Assembly: GCF_002797975.1 (NCBI RefSeq)
Contig: NZ_PGET01000001.1
Coordinates: 868,001-932,000, forward strand
Source: [Clostridium] celerecrescens 18A
GTDB lineage: Bacteria; Bacillota; Clostridia; Lachnospirales; Lachnospiraceae
Length of the DNA stretch: 64,000 nt
Direction: 5' to 3'
Of this stretch, positions 26,689-36,320 are shown piece after piece (within the stretch, counting starts at the first letter, position 1; each line of letters starts with the position of its first letter). The position numbers were made by a program, and so were the translations under genes. The notes beneath the pieces were generated by a model, which saw only the letters and a program-made list of their open reading frames with translations, was not told the DNA's origin and made no database searches.

Positions 26689-27813
26689 ATGATAGAAACA
26701 GAATTAGCTAAGAAATTCATTGAACAGGTCACTCAATATACAGAATACAATATCAACATAATGAATGAGCAGGGGGTCATTATCGCCAGCCGGGATCCAA
26801 AGCGGGTGGGGACGTTTCATGAGGTGGCCTATTATATTGTGACCGGAAGCGAGGATATCGTAGTCACTTCCACAGAGGAGGATTATCCAGGAGTAAAGCC
26901 CGGGATCAACATGGTCATTAACATTGACGGCAGACGGGAAGGAGTGGTAGGAATCACCGGTAATCCGGGGGAGATAAAGCCCGTTGCTCTGATTACCAAA
27001 ATGGCCATCGAAGCCATGCTGAAATACGAGAAGCAGCAGGAGGAACTAAGGCGCAGGAGGAATCGGAAAGAGCATTTCACAAACCTTTTGATCCATGTGG
27101 AATATCCGGATCCGGGAGAGCTGCGGAACATTGCAAAGCAGCTTAATTATTCAGAGAACATAATCCGTATCCCAATATTGTGTAAACTGGATGACATTAA
27201 GCCGGAGCCGTTTCTGGACATGATCAAGAAAAGTCCCAGGCACGGGCCGGAGGATATCAGCATTATCCTGGATAGTAACCATATCCTCATATTCAAAACA
27301 ATGCCGGAACAGATACGAAAAGTATTTGCAGATTATAAATACATCATTGCGGAATATTTAAGCACTGCTTTAAAATGGCTGAGGGAGCAGGAGAAAAGCT
27401 GTAAATTTTATATCGGTTCCTTTCAGGGAAGCTTTACCCAGTATTATAATGCCTACCGGCACTGTAAGTGGCTGGAGGAAAATGCAGATTCCGGTTCTGC
27501 CTCCTTTTTTTATGACCATACGGGGAATTATGTACGTTCCATAGTACCGATGAATGAGCTGCAATGGATGTTCAATATTTATGAAAGGGAGCTGGGGGAA
27601 GAATTTAAAAAGACATTTATGGAAATAGCCGGTGCTCTTATAAAGACAAATTATAATCTGGTAACGGCATCAAAAGAGCTTTTTGTGCACAAGAATACGC
27701 TTTTGTACCGTTATAATAAAGTGAAAGATATCTTGAATATCAATCCGATAGAATCCTCGTCGGACCGGTTTTTTCTGGAAGCCTTTTATAGTTTTTTAAG
27801 AAAAGAACACTAG
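26689..27813 (+). CDS. CdaR-family transcriptional regulator (sugar-diacid/glycerate type)
   Basis: The 374-residue protein has an N-terminal diacid-recognition domain (about 1-130, containing NIMNEQGVIIASRDPKRVG), a middle GGDEF-like region and a C-terminal PucR-type HTH (about 315-370, ASKELFVHKNTLLYRYNKV). ATG 26689 is preferred to 26683 because GGGAGG at 26677-26682 abuts the latter. It precedes a GntP permease and glycerate kinase gene and presumably activates them in response to glycerate or a related acid. Confidence 0.9.
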   Translation: MIETELAKKFIEQVTQYTEYNINIMNEQGVIIASRDPKRVGTFHEVAYYIVTGSEDIVVTSTEEDYPGVKPGINMVINIDGRREGVVGITGNPGEIKPVALITKMAIEAMLKYEKQQEELRRRRNRKEHFTNLLIHVEYPDPGELRNIAKQLNYSENIIRIPILCKLDDIKPEPFLDMIKKSPRHGPEDISIILDSNHILIFKTMPEQIRKVFADYKYIIAEYLSTALKWLREQEKSCKFYIGSFQGSFTQYYNAYRHCKWLEENADSGSASFFYDHTGNYVRSIVPMNELQWMFNIYERELGEEFKKTFMEIAGALIKTNYNLVTASKELFVHKNTLLYRYNKVKDILNINPIESSSDRFFLEAFYSFLRKEH

Positions 27814-27941
27814 TTTTGTATTGAGAATACAAAAATCAGGATAATATTGATACTCATGGTATTAGAAATCCGGGACATAATGGTGCTATGATATCATAAA
27901 AGAGCAAAAACTGTTGTCACTGTTTAGAAGGGGGTCATTTT

Positions 27942-29333
27942 ATGACAGGTTTACCACTGATTTTTATTTTTGTATTGGCAATTATCCTGATGATCGTTGC
28001 AATTTCCAAGTTTAAGATTCATCCGTTTATTGCCATCATGAGCATATCACTGCTCCTGGGACTTATTGCAGGGATACCGCTGGTTGATAAGACTTTAGAG
28101 GATGGGACCAAGGTAAGCGGCCTTGCAAGTGTAATCGGGGCCGGATTTTCCGGAACATTCTCCAGCATCGGTATTGTTATCATCCTTGGAGCCCTGATCG
28201 GAACCATATTGGAGAAAACAGGCGCGGCTCTTAAGCTGGCTGATATGGTGATACGGCTTGTGGGGAAAAACAATCCGGTTCTTGCTATCGAGATGATGGG
28301 TTGGGTGGTATCCATCCCTGTTTTCTGTGATTCTGGTTTCGTAATTTTAAACCCGATCCGGAAAGCCCTGGTAAACCGGACTGCCGCATCATCCGTAGCC
28401 ATGACTGTGGGCCTTTCCTCAGGGCTATACATTTCCCACGTTTTCATTCCTCCCACACCGGGACCCATTGCGGCGGCTTCTACCCTTGGCATTGGGGAAA
28501 ACCTGCTTCTGGTTATGGGAATGGGCGCATTATGCTCTATCTTTCCACTGATTGCAGGGTTCTTTTATGCAAAATACATCGGAGGTAAGGTACGGTCTGA
28601 TGATGAAGCCGATATGGGTGAGATCGCAAAAACTTATGAGGAGCTGGTTGCCGAATACGGCAAACTTCCCGGCAGTTTCAACGCCCTTGCTCCGATTATT
28701 CTTCCCATCCTTCTTATGGCTTTTTCCTCGATTGCAGCCATGGCCAATATGGAGGGCTTTGGGGCTGATGTTATTAAATTTTTAGGAACTCCCATCATTG
28801 CTCTGGCAGCAGGTACTGTATGTGGTATCCTGCAGCTGAAAGGAGCTGGCAAGATGGAAGAATTTTATGAGATAACCAATGACACTTTAAAGACAGTGGG
28901 GCCGATTCTGTTTGTAACGGCTGCCGGTGGAGTGCTGGGTAAAGTGATTTCATCTACTGATATGGTGAACTATATTAAGGATCATGCTTCAGTACTCAGC
29001 ACCATGGGTATTTTCTTCCCATTCTTTTTGGCAGCTATCTTAAAGAGTGCCCAAGGTTCCTCTACCGTTGCTCTGACCACCACCGCAGGAATTGTTGCTC
29101 CGTTGCTTCCAATGCTGGGTCTTGAAAGTCCCGTCCGGGTAACGCTTGCCTGTATGGCAATTGGCGCTGGAGCCATGACCGTTTCCCATGCAAATGATTC
29201 CTATTTCTGGGTAGTGACAAATTTTGGAGCCATGACTCCGGAAAAGGGGTATAAGACTCAGACAATGGCAACGCTTATTTTGGGGATCGCAGGAATCCTG
29301 GAAATATTCCTTTTAACTTTAATCCTGCATTGA
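27942..29333 (+). CDS. GntP-family gluconate/glycerate permease
   Basis: The 463-residue protein has about 12 to 14 helices and GntP-family features (IPVFCDSGFVILNPI near 128; KSAQGSSTVALTTTAGI near 370). It is a proton-coupled importer of gluconate-like acids. The kinase next door suggests D-glycerate as substrate. GGGGG precedes ATG 27942 and the kinase gene starts 48 nt after the stop. Confidence 0.92.
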   Translation: MTGLPLIFIFVLAIILMIVAISKFKIHPFIAIMSISLLLGLIAGIPLVDKTLEDGTKVSGLASVIGAGFSGTFSSIGIVIILGALIGTILEKTGAALKLADMVIRLVGKNNPVLAIEMMGWVVSIPVFCDSGFVILNPIRKALVNRTAASSVAMTVGLSSGLYISHVFIPPTPGPIAAASTLGIGENLLLVMGMGALCSIFPLIAGFFYAKYIGGKVRSDDEADMGEIAKTYEELVAEYGKLPGSFNALAPIILPILLMAFSSIAAMANMEGFGADVIKFLGTPIIALAAGTVCGILQLKGAGKMEEFYEITNDTLKTVGPILFVTAAGGVLGKVISSTDMVNYIKDHASVLSTMGIFFPFFLAAILKSAQGSSTVALTTTAGIVAPLLPMLGLESPVRVTLACMAIGAGAMTVSHANDSYFWVVTNFGAMTPEKGYKTQTMATLILGIAGILEIFLLTLILH

Positions 29334-29381
29334 TAAGAAGAGATAAGAATTAAATTCACTGGTCAAAGGAGGACTTAGTAT

Positions 29382-30539
29382 ATGAAATTATTGTTTGCAT
29401 CTGACTCGTTTAAGGGGACTCTTTCCAGTGAACAGACCATAGAACTGTTAAAAAAAGCTGCGGCGGAAGTGTTTGATCAGTGGGAAGGTATCGGAATCCC
29501 CGTAGCTGATGGAGGAGAAGGAACCACGGATGCGGTGATCGCAGCCATGCAGGGAGACAGAATTCCCGTAACCGTCTGTGGGCCGCTTCTTGCTCCTGTA
29601 AACGCTTATTACGGAAAATTAGATGAAAAACGAGCCATCCTTGAGATGGCGGCGGCTTCCGGGCTTCCCCTGATTCCAAGAGATTTAAGGGATCCAAGGA
29701 ATACCACGACCTATGGGACCGGAGAACTGATAAGAGATGCTTTGGACCGGGGCTTTACCGATATTTCCATAGCAATCGGTGGTTCAGCGACCAATGACGG
29801 CGGCATGGGCTGTATGAGGGCATTAGGAGTAAGATTCTTTGATTCGGAGGGAATAGAGTTAGAAGGAACAGGAAAAGATCTGGAAAAAGTCGCCCACATC
29901 GATCATTCCGGCATCCATCCCCAGATTTCTAAAGTGAAAGTGACAGCCATGTGTGACGTTAATAATCCCTTATGCGGGAAAGACGGAGCCACCTACACGT
30001 TTGGAAAGCAGAAGGGCGGTTCGCCCCAGGTTCTTGATGAACTGGAAAGAGGAATGCAGAACTACCGGGATGTGATGATACGGGAACTGGGTATTAATCC
30101 CGATCATATGCCTGGTTCCGGAGCCGCTGGGGGCCTTGGTGCGGCACTTCTGGTATTTCTTCAAGCGGAGTTAAAATCAGGAATTGAAACGGTTCTGGAT
30201 TTAATTGATTTTGATTCCCGCCTGGAAGATGTGTCTATGGTTGTGACCGGAGAGGGGCGCACGGACTGGCAGTCCTGTTTTGGAAAGGTGATACAGGGCA
30301 TTGGAATGAGGTGCAAAAGAAAGGGGATTCCGGCTGTTGCTCTGGTAGGTGCTATGGGAGAAGGTGCAGAGAAGATTTATGACTTTGGGATCTGCTCCAT
30401 CATGACAACGGTCAATGGGGTCATGGTACTGGATAAGGCTTTGGAAGATGCCGAGGACTTATACTATCAGGGAGCTCTTCGGATGTTCCGTTTTATAAAA
30501 ACTGGCATGGAAATACAGAAAAAGGCTGCGGATATTTAA
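29382..30539 (+). CDS. Glycerate 2-kinase (GarK/GlxK family)
   Basis: The 385-residue protein begins MKLLFASDSFKGTLSS with the family motifs PVADGGEGTTDA (about 41), IGGSATNDGGMG (about 133) and VTGEGRTDWQS (about 288). It phosphorylates D-glycerate to 2-phosphoglycerate, feeding glycolysis. The terminator stem overlaps its stop codon. With the CdaR-like regulator and GntP permease it forms a self-contained glycerate-use operon. Confidence 0.94.
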   Translation: MKLLFASDSFKGTLSSEQTIELLKKAAAEVFDQWEGIGIPVADGGEGTTDAVIAAMQGDRIPVTVCGPLLAPVNAYYGKLDEKRAILEMAAASGLPLIPRDLRDPRNTTTYGTGELIRDALDRGFTDISIAIGGSATNDGGMGCMRALGVRFFDSEGIELEGTGKDLEKVAHIDHSGIHPQISKVKVTAMCDVNNPLCGKDGATYTFGKQKGGSPQVLDELERGMQNYRDVMIRELGINPDHMPGSGAAGGLGAALLVFLQAELKSGIETVLDLIDFDSRLEDVSMVVTGEGRTDWQSCFGKVIQGIGMRCKRKGIPAVALVGAMGEGAEKIYDFGICSIMTTVNGVMVLDKALEDAEDLYYQGALRMFRFIKTGMEIQKKAADI

Positions 30540-30554
30540 ATCCGCAGCCTTTTT
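30519..30554 (+). terminator. Intrinsic terminator overlapping the glycerate kinase stop
   Basis: A perfect 15-bp stem (30519-30533 with 30540-30554, 6-nt loop) ends in TTTTT. The UAA stop lies in the loop. The A-run on the other side means it can also serve the minus-strand chemoreceptor gene. Confidence 0.88.
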
Positions 30555-30590
30555 GCAGGCAATTGTCAGTAGAAAAGAATTCTGAAGCTA

Positions 30591-32846
30591 TTAATATTTA
30601 TCATAAGTTTCTTCTGGATCAGAATCCTCCCAAGCAGCAGAATCCTCCATAGTAATAGAATCCTTCCAAGCAGCAGGAGCCTCCCAAGCAGCAGTTGGTG
30701 CACTGGTTGCGGAAGGTGCTTTATCCATCAGCTGAAATTTTCCTACTAGAGATTTTAGATTGTAGGCCTGGGCGGTCAGCTCTTCGGAAGTGGCCGCGCT
30801 TTCTTCCGATGTTGCGGAAGTGGTCTGTACGACGGCGGATATCTGGTCAATGCCGGTTGTAATCTGCAGCAATGCGTCAGACTGGGCGGCGGATGCTTCC
30901 GCGATTTCTGCGACCCTGACGGAAGAAATATTTGATTTTTCAACTACAAGCCGCAGTGCTTCTGCAGTCTCATCTGCTATTTTTGTTCCGTTTCCAATGG
31001 CAGTAATAGCGTTTTCAATAAGAGCCGTGGTATTTTTAGCAGCTTCCGCAGATTTACCGGCCAGATTGCGGACTTCATCGGCTACCACCGCAAATCCCTT
31101 TCCGGCGGAACCGGCTCTTGCAGCTTCAACGGCCGCATTTAATGCCAGGATATTAGTCTGGAAAGCGATATCGTCAATGGTTTTAATGATCTTGCTTATT
31201 TCGCCGGAGGTGCTTGCGATTTCATTCATTGCTGAAATCATATCCCTCATCTTCTGATCACTTGTCAGCATGCCTTCGCATGCCTCCAGGGACAGGGTAT
31301 TAGCCTCTAAGGCGTTGGAAGCGTTTTCTTTAACCCGTTCTGAAACCTCGTTAATGGCTGCGGACAGCTCTTCGATGGAAGAGGCTTGTTCCGTGGCTCC
31401 CTGGCTGAGAGCCTGGGAAGCATCAGATACCTGGGAGGCCCCGGTGGAAACCTGTTCGGAAGCCTGGTCGATCTCTAAAAGTGTATCGCTTAAAGTAAGG
31501 CGGATGTTCCGCATTGCTTCCAGGATATACTGGTATGCTCCGGTGTATTTTTCCTCATGAATGGACGTTGCTTTGAAGTTGCCGTTGCTCATTTCGCCCA
31601 GAACCTCATTGATATCCTGGATGATGAATTTTAAGTTTTCCGCCATATCCATAAATGTTCTGGAGAGTACACCTATTTCATCCATGGACTGAACCTCCAG
31701 CTGGATATCCAAGTCACCGGAAGCGATGCTGGCTGCAGCGGACATCACACCGTCAATAGGACGAAGAGTCTTTTTTAAGAAAACAATGACAACCGCATTA
31801 ATTATGATCAGTGCAAGGACTGCAAGAAGAGTCATTAATTCAATGATCTTTAATACATCCTTTGTCAGATCCTTCTTTTCCAGACAACTGGAAGCCCACC
31901 AGGTCTGTGACCCGCAGGTAATCGGGTAATAATATCTGGATTCCAAAGTTCCGTCGGATCTTTTGGTATCAATCTGGAATTCAGTTTTAGCCTGCTGCAG
32001 GGCTGTAATTTTTTCATAATCTGAAGGAGAAACCATTTCACTTAGGTTTCTGCCGATGTTATCGTTTGATTGGCTGTCATAGACAATCTTGTTTTCTCCC
32101 GTGTAGATATCAACATACATGGTATGATATTTTGAATCTGAAGTTTTTATCTTAGAAAAGTTAGAAACGTTAATATCGGCCAGAATAACTCCGATAACGT
32201 CTTCCCCCTTCATAACAGGATAAGCAATGGTACTCATCATGATTCCGTCATACATATAAGGATCAGTGATATAAGTAGCCTTTGTTTCCTTGGCAAAACG
32301 ATAATAATCCTTTGTGGAATAGTCGCTGTATGCTCCAAGAGACTGAGCGGTTTTATTTTCAGCCTCCTTTTTGTCTACATAGAGGGAGTAATCCTTGACA
32401 CCGGGATCAAATTCTAATGGCTCAAAAAATGCACCGATCCCATAAATATCAGGATTGGTGTCCACGGTTGACCAGGCAGAATTTAAGATATAATTCTCGA
32501 TCGCATAATTAATTTCCTTAAGTCCAACATCATATACCCTGCTCTTACGGACGGTGCTTTTCCAATCGCCGATAGCGTTCCGGTCGTTGTATGCACGGTA
32601 TAAGTAATCCTGCAAATTTTTGGCGGTTCCAGAAGCATCGTTGATGATGGCCTGTACCATGAGGCCGTTCTGGGCAGATATTCCAGAAAATTCACCGTTG
32701 ATTGCCTTTGAAACTGCTTTGCTTGCCTGCGCTGCAGAGATCGTAATGAGCAAGATCAGGCTCGCTACCAGTATGATTCCCATAGTAATGGAAGTCTTTG
32801 CAGCAAGTTTCAAATTGCTGAACTTTAGCTTTTTCAATATCTTCAT
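30591..32846 (-). CDS. Methyl-accepting chemotaxis protein with dCache-type sensor
   Basis: The 751-residue protein has a first helix (about 15-40), a large extracytoplasmic double-Cache-like sensor (about 40-330), a second helix (about 335-360), HAMP, and a cytoplasmic signalling hairpin with the MCP core ([20 protein letters not shown]). It should signal to CheA/CheW. ATG 32846 is preferred since AAAGGGAG lies upstream; the open frame extends 31 codons further without a ribosome site. The C-terminal 40 residues are a low-complexity tail with repeated Ala-Trp and Asp/Glu, absent from most MCPs. No CheR-tether pentapeptide is seen. Confidence 0.9.
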   Translation of the reverse strand: MKILKKLKFSNLKLAAKTSITMGIILVASLILLITISAAQASKAVSKAINGEFSGISAQNGLMVQAIINDASGTAKNLQDYLYRAYNDRNAIGDWKSTVRKSRVYDVGLKEINYAIENYILNSAWSTVDTNPDIYGIGAFFEPLEFDPGVKDYSLYVDKKEAENKTAQSLGAYSDYSTKDYYRFAKETKATYITDPYMYDGIMMSTIAYPVMKGEDVIGVILADINVSNFSKIKTSDSKYHTMYVDIYTGENKIVYDSQSNDNIGRNLSEMVSPSDYEKITALQQAKTEFQIDTKRSDGTLESRYYYPITCGSQTWWASSCLEKKDLTKDVLKIIELMTLLAVLALIIINAVVIVFLKKTLRPIDGVMSAAASIASGDLDIQLEVQSMDEIGVLSRTFMDMAENLKFIIQDINEVLGEMSNGNFKATSIHEEKYTGAYQYILEAMRNIRLTLSDTLLEIDQASEQVSTGASQVSDASQALSQGATEQASSIEELSAAINEVSERVKENASNALEANTLSLEACEGMLTSDQKMRDMISAMNEIASTSGEISKIIKTIDDIAFQTNILALNAAVEAARAGSAGKGFAVVADEVRNLAGKSAEAAKNTTALIENAITAIGNGTKIADETAEALRLVVEKSNISSVRVAEIAEASAAQSDALLQITTGIDQISAVVQTTSATSEESAATSEELTAQAYNLKSLVGKFQLMDKAPSATSAPTAAWEAPAAWKDSITMEDSAAWEDSDPEETYDKY

Positions 32847-33017
32847 AATTGTATTACACTCCCTTTGATTTAATGATCGGTCCGCTCTGTGGAGTGACCG
32901 GAAAATTTTACCAGCAAATGAGTAAAAAATATACTGCATGTTATGCAGTAAAATTTTATGGTCTTATGCGGGTAAAAGAAAGATCCTCCTTTCGTATTTT
33001 AAGCATGGTTTGTGACC

Positions 33018-33040
33018 TTGTTATACTACCTATATAACAA
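33018..33040 (-). promoter_or_regulatory. Inverted repeat upstream of the chemoreceptor gene
   Basis: TTGTTATA and TATAACAA (8 bp each, 7-bp spacer) lie about 170 nt upstream of the MCP start, where a promoter is expected. It could be an operator. The 360-nt gap 32847-33207 otherwise holds a GGCCGC/GCGGCC hairpin at 33146-33172 after splB and no gene. Confidence 0.4.
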
Positions 33041-33145
33041 TTATATATTCGACATAAAAGGACAAAAAAATAATAGTATATCTTGATTTTTCGAAGAATC
33101 GCAGCAATTATTGAGGCAATTCTCAAGGCTTACAGGAAGAACTTT

Positions 33146-33172
33146 GGCCGCCCATAACTTATGGAAGCGGCC
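33146..33172 (-). terminator. Possible terminator hairpin after splB
   Basis: GGCCGC (33146-33151) pairs with GCGGCC (33167-33172), with an inner CATAA/TTATG arm. It lies 36 nt past the splB stop on the minus strand but lacks a T-tract. Confidence 0.4.
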
Positions 33173-33207
33173 ATTTTAAGAGAGCTGGAAATGCTCCGGG
33201 TATTTTT

Positions 33208-34203
33208 TTAAACTACATATAAAATCGTCATCCCTCTAAGCTTTTCTTCGATTTGCTGTCTTAAAAACTGTTCCCCACTGCTTCTTAAATCATCACGGTA
33301 GCAGTATTTTCCCCGTCCCCGCCCGGTCATGAGTTCTTTGTCATAAAGGCGTTCTGCCTGAGGAAATGCCTCTGTGTTGATTGCGTTTTGAACATAGCTG
33401 TAAGTCATGAAAATGATTTCAATGGGTGCCTGTTCCCTTACCTTTTTGGAAAGCCGGTCTGAGAGCGTATCAATCAGTTGAGAATACAGGACTTTCCAGT
33501 CTTCGGTCATAATGATGGGAGCAATCAAAAGTCCTACCCGGTATCCGGCGTCACACATACTGTTTAAGGCGGTAATTCTGGCATCTAAGCCGGAGGTACC
33601 CGGTTCAAACCGGGTGATGATGGGCTGGGGGTTGACACTCATCCGCATGATGACACGGCCGCCATGGCTGATGCCGAGAAGGGGTTCTACCTTATTGAAT
33701 TTCGTTGGGAAGGTGAGAAATCCATAGTTGCTCTTACTGAAATTTTCAATTGTCCATGCCAGATTTCCGGTTATGGTATTTTCAAGGACAAGATCACTGT
33801 TGCTTCCTATCTCGTAGGTATAATTTTTTTCAGAGCGGGCTCCGTGGTCCATGATTTTTTTCAGCATCTGCTCCCGGTTTACAAACAAACGCAAATAAGC
33901 GCATTTGTTGTAGTTGCATACCAGATAGCAGTAGTGGCACATGGCGGTGCAGCCGGAAGAGGTATAAGGAACAAGAAAGTCCGATACCTTGTGATTGGGA
34001 ACGAAGTTGTGGGTTTTGCGGACCCCTATGATAAGATGGTGCTTCATAGCCGGAAAATCACTGTTTGGGCGGGTTCGCAGCTCGTCTATTTTATTGTGGC
34101 TTTTAATGGGAATCCATGGAATCGTGCTGTATTTTTCCTTTAGACGCTGGCCCAGCTCATATTCAAGGGATTCTGGTTCGTAATATATTTTATCTGGGAA
34201 CAT
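33208..34203 (-). CDS. splB: Spore photoproduct lyase
   Basis: The 331-residue radical-SAM protein has the SPL cluster motif CTAMCHYC (C-x3-C-x2-C) near residue 85. A further conserved Cys needed for H-atom transfer cannot be assigned with certainty. SplB reverses the UV thymine dimer of dormant spores during germination, so it marks an endospore former. GGAGG precedes its ATG on the minus strand. It is divergent from the Fe-S protein gene at 34363. Confidence 0.9.
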   Translation of the reverse strand: MFPDKIYYEPESLEYELGQRLKEKYSTIPWIPIKSHNKIDELRTRPNSDFPAMKHHLIIGVRKTHNFVPNHKVSDFLVPYTSSGCTAMCHYCYLVCNYNKCAYLRLFVNREQMLKKIMDHGARSEKNYTYEIGSNSDLVLENTITGNLAWTIENFSKSNYGFLTFPTKFNKVEPLLGISHGGRVIMRMSVNPQPIITRFEPGTSGLDARITALNSMCDAGYRVGLLIAPIIMTEDWKVLYSQLIDTLSDRLSKKVREQAPIEIIFMTYSYVQNAINTEAFPQAERLYDKELMTGRGRGKYCYRDDLRSSGEQFLRQQIEEKLRGMTILYVV

Positions 34204-34285
34204 GGGATACCTCCGATTAGGAGTAGTATGTGTGAAAAGTTAAGAGGTAAACCCGCAAAACAGCATAATTTTTTATGAATTTTTT

Positions 34286-34327
34286 GTTGTAATTACAACG
34301 GACAGAAACAAAATAGCATAGTATGAT
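34286..34327 (+). promoter_or_regulatory. Crp/Fnr-type operator and promoter before the Fe-S protein gene
   Basis: A perfect 14-bp palindrome GTTGTAATTACAAC (34286-34299) is centred 29.5 nt upstream of a TATGAT -10 box (34322-34327). That places it at about -41.5 from the expected transcription start, the class II activator position. No -35 hexamer is needed in such promoters. The same arrangement occurs at 35859. Confidence 0.75.
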
Positions 34328-34362
34328 AGCTTCAGAAAGCAAATATGAGGAGGCTATAAGGA

Positions 34363-35064
34363 ATGGTTCGTAGAATTATTCAGATCGATAAAGAAAAATG
34401 CAATGGCTGTGGTCTTTGTGCGGCAGCATGCCATGAGGGAGCCATTGGAATGGTAAATGGAAAAGCAGAGCTTATGCGGGATGACTACTGCGATGGATTA
34501 GGGGACTGCCTTCCCACATGTCCTACCGGAGCCATTACATTCGTAGAGCGGGAAGCAGCCGCTTATGATGAAGCGGCAGTGGAATTAAATAAGAAAAAGG
34601 CTGAGGCAAAAGGACACGCTTCCTATAGCGGCTGCCCAGGAAGCCGGGCTATGCAGATAGAACGTACTGCCGAAACAAAGGAAATGGCTGAGGCTCCTGT
34701 CCAGTCCCAGTTAAGGCAGTGGCCGGTTCAGATCAAGCTGGTTTCTGTGAAAGCACCTTATTTTGAACAGGCGGATTTATTGATCGCTGCGGATTGCAGT
34801 GCCTATGCATATGGAGATTTCCATCAGAAATTCTTAAAGGGAAAGGTCGTTCTTGTTGGATGTCCGAAGCTGGACCAGGTAGATTACAGTGAGAAGCTGA
34901 CGGAGATTATAAAGAACAACACCATTCAAAGCATTACGGTCGTCCGAATGGAGGTACCATGCTGCGGCGGTCTGGAACATGCGGCCTTAAGAGCCCTCGA
35001 GGATAGCGGAAAAGAAATTCCATGTGACGTAGTTACCATCTCTGTTGATGGGAATATATTATAA
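34363..35064 (+). CDS. 4Fe-4S ferredoxin-type protein of the hcp locus
   Basis: The 233-residue protein has two N-terminal cluster motifs: CNGCGLCAAACHEGAI (residues 13-28) and the variant CDGLGDCLPTCP, whose first spacing is longer than standard. The C-terminal region (about 120-233) has additional cysteines (VGCPKLD, PCCGG) and resembles the Fe-S proteins often found beside hcp in clostridia. It probably delivers electrons, perhaps to Hcp, taking the place of Hcr. It has its own Fnr-type promoter and terminator. Confidence 0.85.
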   Translation: MVRRIIQIDKEKCNGCGLCAAACHEGAIGMVNGKAELMRDDYCDGLGDCLPTCPTGAITFVEREAAAYDEAAVELNKKKAEAKGHASYSGCPGSRAMQIERTAETKEMAEAPVQSQLRQWPVQIKLVSVKAPYFEQADLLIAADCSAYAYGDFHQKFLKGKVVLVGCPKLDQVDYSEKLTEIIKNNTIQSITVVRMEVPCCGGLEHAALRALEDSGKEIPCDVVTISVDGNIL

Positions 35065-35068
35065 AATT

Positions 35069-35110
35069 AAAAGCGGAATCCGGGGATAGTTGAACCGGAT
35101 TCCGCTTTTT
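35069..35110. terminator. Bidirectional terminator
   Basis: A perfect 15-bp stem (35069-35083 with 35095-35109) is followed by TTTTT. It lies between the Fe-S protein gene and the convergent Crp/Fnr gene and can stop both. Confidence 0.88.
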
Positions 35111-35150
35111 AAATAGTATTACGAGATAAGGTCCGTCAGGCAGGAAGAAG

Positions 35151-35828
35151 TTATCCTTCATGGAGATCCTCTTTTAACGTGAACCGGTTCTTCTTATAGG
35201 TTAAAATTCCTTCGTCCTGCAATTTGCTCATTTCATTGGACAGGGCACTGCGGTCAATGGATAAGTAATCCGCAAGCTGCTGCCTGTTAAATGGAATATC
35301 AAAAGTGGAGGAATTGTTTTTTAAGGATTCGGCGGAAAGGTAGGAGAGCAGTTTTTCCCTGATGGTTTTTTTGGACATATGCTGCATTTTTTTCGTGAGG
35401 ATTAAATTCCGCCTGGCAATGGAAGATAAAAAATTTTGTAACAGGCGTGTGTGGAAGGAGCATGCGGAGGTGCAGACGTTCATTATCCTGTTAAAATCCA
35501 TAAACAGCACATCGCATTCGGAATCAGAGATAACACTCATTTCAATCGGTATGGAGGGGATGCAGGCATAGGTTTCCGCAAAAAGAGCGCCGGACATCGC
35601 CTCAGAAATAATGGTCCGTTTGCCCCAGAAATCCTCCTGTATGATAAGAGCAGTCCCGGTGAGCACCATTCCAACGGAACGAATGTAATCTCCGCTTCTT
35701 ATGATAAATTCATCTTTTTTATAATGTTTAATCCGGGCAGACAGGCATTTTAACATTGCGCTTATTTCCTCTGGCTGGACTCCGGAAAACAGGTTTGACT
35801 TTCTTAATATGGATAAGTACTCCTCCAT
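35151..35828 (-). CDS. Crp/Fnr-family regulator of the hcp locus (HcpR-like)
   Basis: The 225-residue protein has a cyclic-nucleotide-like sensor domain (about 15-125) and a C-terminal winged helix (about 165-220) with recognition segment FNRQQLADYLSIDRSALSNEM. It has only two or three scattered cysteines, in the NVCTSACSF region, so it is not a standard Fe-S Fnr; haem or NO sensing as in HcpR is possible. It is divergent from the hcp operon and the palindrome at 35859 lies 31 nt before its start. It should activate the hcp operon and the Fe-S gene, and may control itself. Confidence 0.88.
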   Translation of the reverse strand: MEEYLSILRKSNLFSGVQPEEISAMLKCLSARIKHYKKDEFIIRSGDYIRSVGMVLTGTALIIQEDFWGKRTIISEAMSGALFAETYACIPSIPIEMSVISDSECDVLFMDFNRIMNVCTSACSFHTRLLQNFLSSIARRNLILTKKMQHMSKKTIREKLLSYLSAESLKNNSSTFDIPFNRQQLADYLSIDRSALSNEMSKLQDEGILTYKKNRFTLKEDLHEG

Positions 35829-35858
35829 TTGCCGTCTCCTTTTAAATTATTTTTATTA

Positions 35859-35901
35859 TGTTGTAATTACAACAGAAATGATGAGATTATTATATTATAA
35901 T
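35859..35901 (+). promoter_or_regulatory. Crp/Fnr-type operator and promoter of the cupin-hcp operon
   Basis: A perfect 16-bp palindrome TGTTGTAATTACAACA (35859-35874) is centred 29.5 nt upstream of TATAAT (35896-35901), exactly as at 34286. Both the 14-bp core and the spacing are identical to that site. Confidence 0.8.
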
Positions 35902-35940
35902 CTGCTTATAAAAGCAATAGAAAAACAAGGAGGCAGCCAA

Positions 35941-36276
35941 ATGACAGAGAAATTCATTAAAAATATAAAGCATGAAGAAATCGTAATGTTATCTGATCTG
36001 GTTCAGGCAAATGAAGGCCAGATCGTCAGCAAGACCCTTGCACAGAATGAAGCCCTTAGCATTACGTTATTTGCATTTGATAAAGGGGAAGAAATCAGTA
36101 CCCACGAATCCAACGGAGACGCCATGGTGACTGTTTTGGAAGGAACCGGGAAATTTACGGTAGATGGAAAGGAATATCTGTTAAATAAAGGAGAAACTCT
36201 TATCATGCCTGCCAAAAAGCCTCATGCGGTTTATGCAGAAGAACGCTTTAAGATGGTATTGGTTGTAGTGTTTTAA
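35941..36276 (+). CDS. Cupin domain protein
   Basis: The 111-residue protein is a single cupin barrel. The two cupin motifs are partly conserved: EEISTHESNGDAMVTVLEG (about 54-72) and KGETLIMPAKKPHAVYA, giving possible His and Glu metal ligands. ATG 35941 is chosen for the GGAGG upstream; an earlier in-frame ATG overlaps the promoter. It is the first gene of the hcp operon. Small cupins of this type often accompany hcp, and their reaction is unknown. Confidence 0.85.
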   Translation: MTEKFIKNIKHEEIVMLSDLVQANEGQIVSKTLAQNEALSITLFAFDKGEEISTHESNGDAMVTVLEGTGKFTVDGKEYLLNKGETLIMPAKKPHAVYAEERFKMVLVVVF

Positions 36277-36320
36277 CCAGTTGAAATAAAAAGGACAGAA
36301 TAGAAAGGTTGGATATAGAT

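Noticed and set aside
32940..33060. Possible c-di-GMP riboswitch upstream of the chemoreceptor gene
   Set aside because: The conserved GEMM sequence elements were not found; only an inverted repeat is present.
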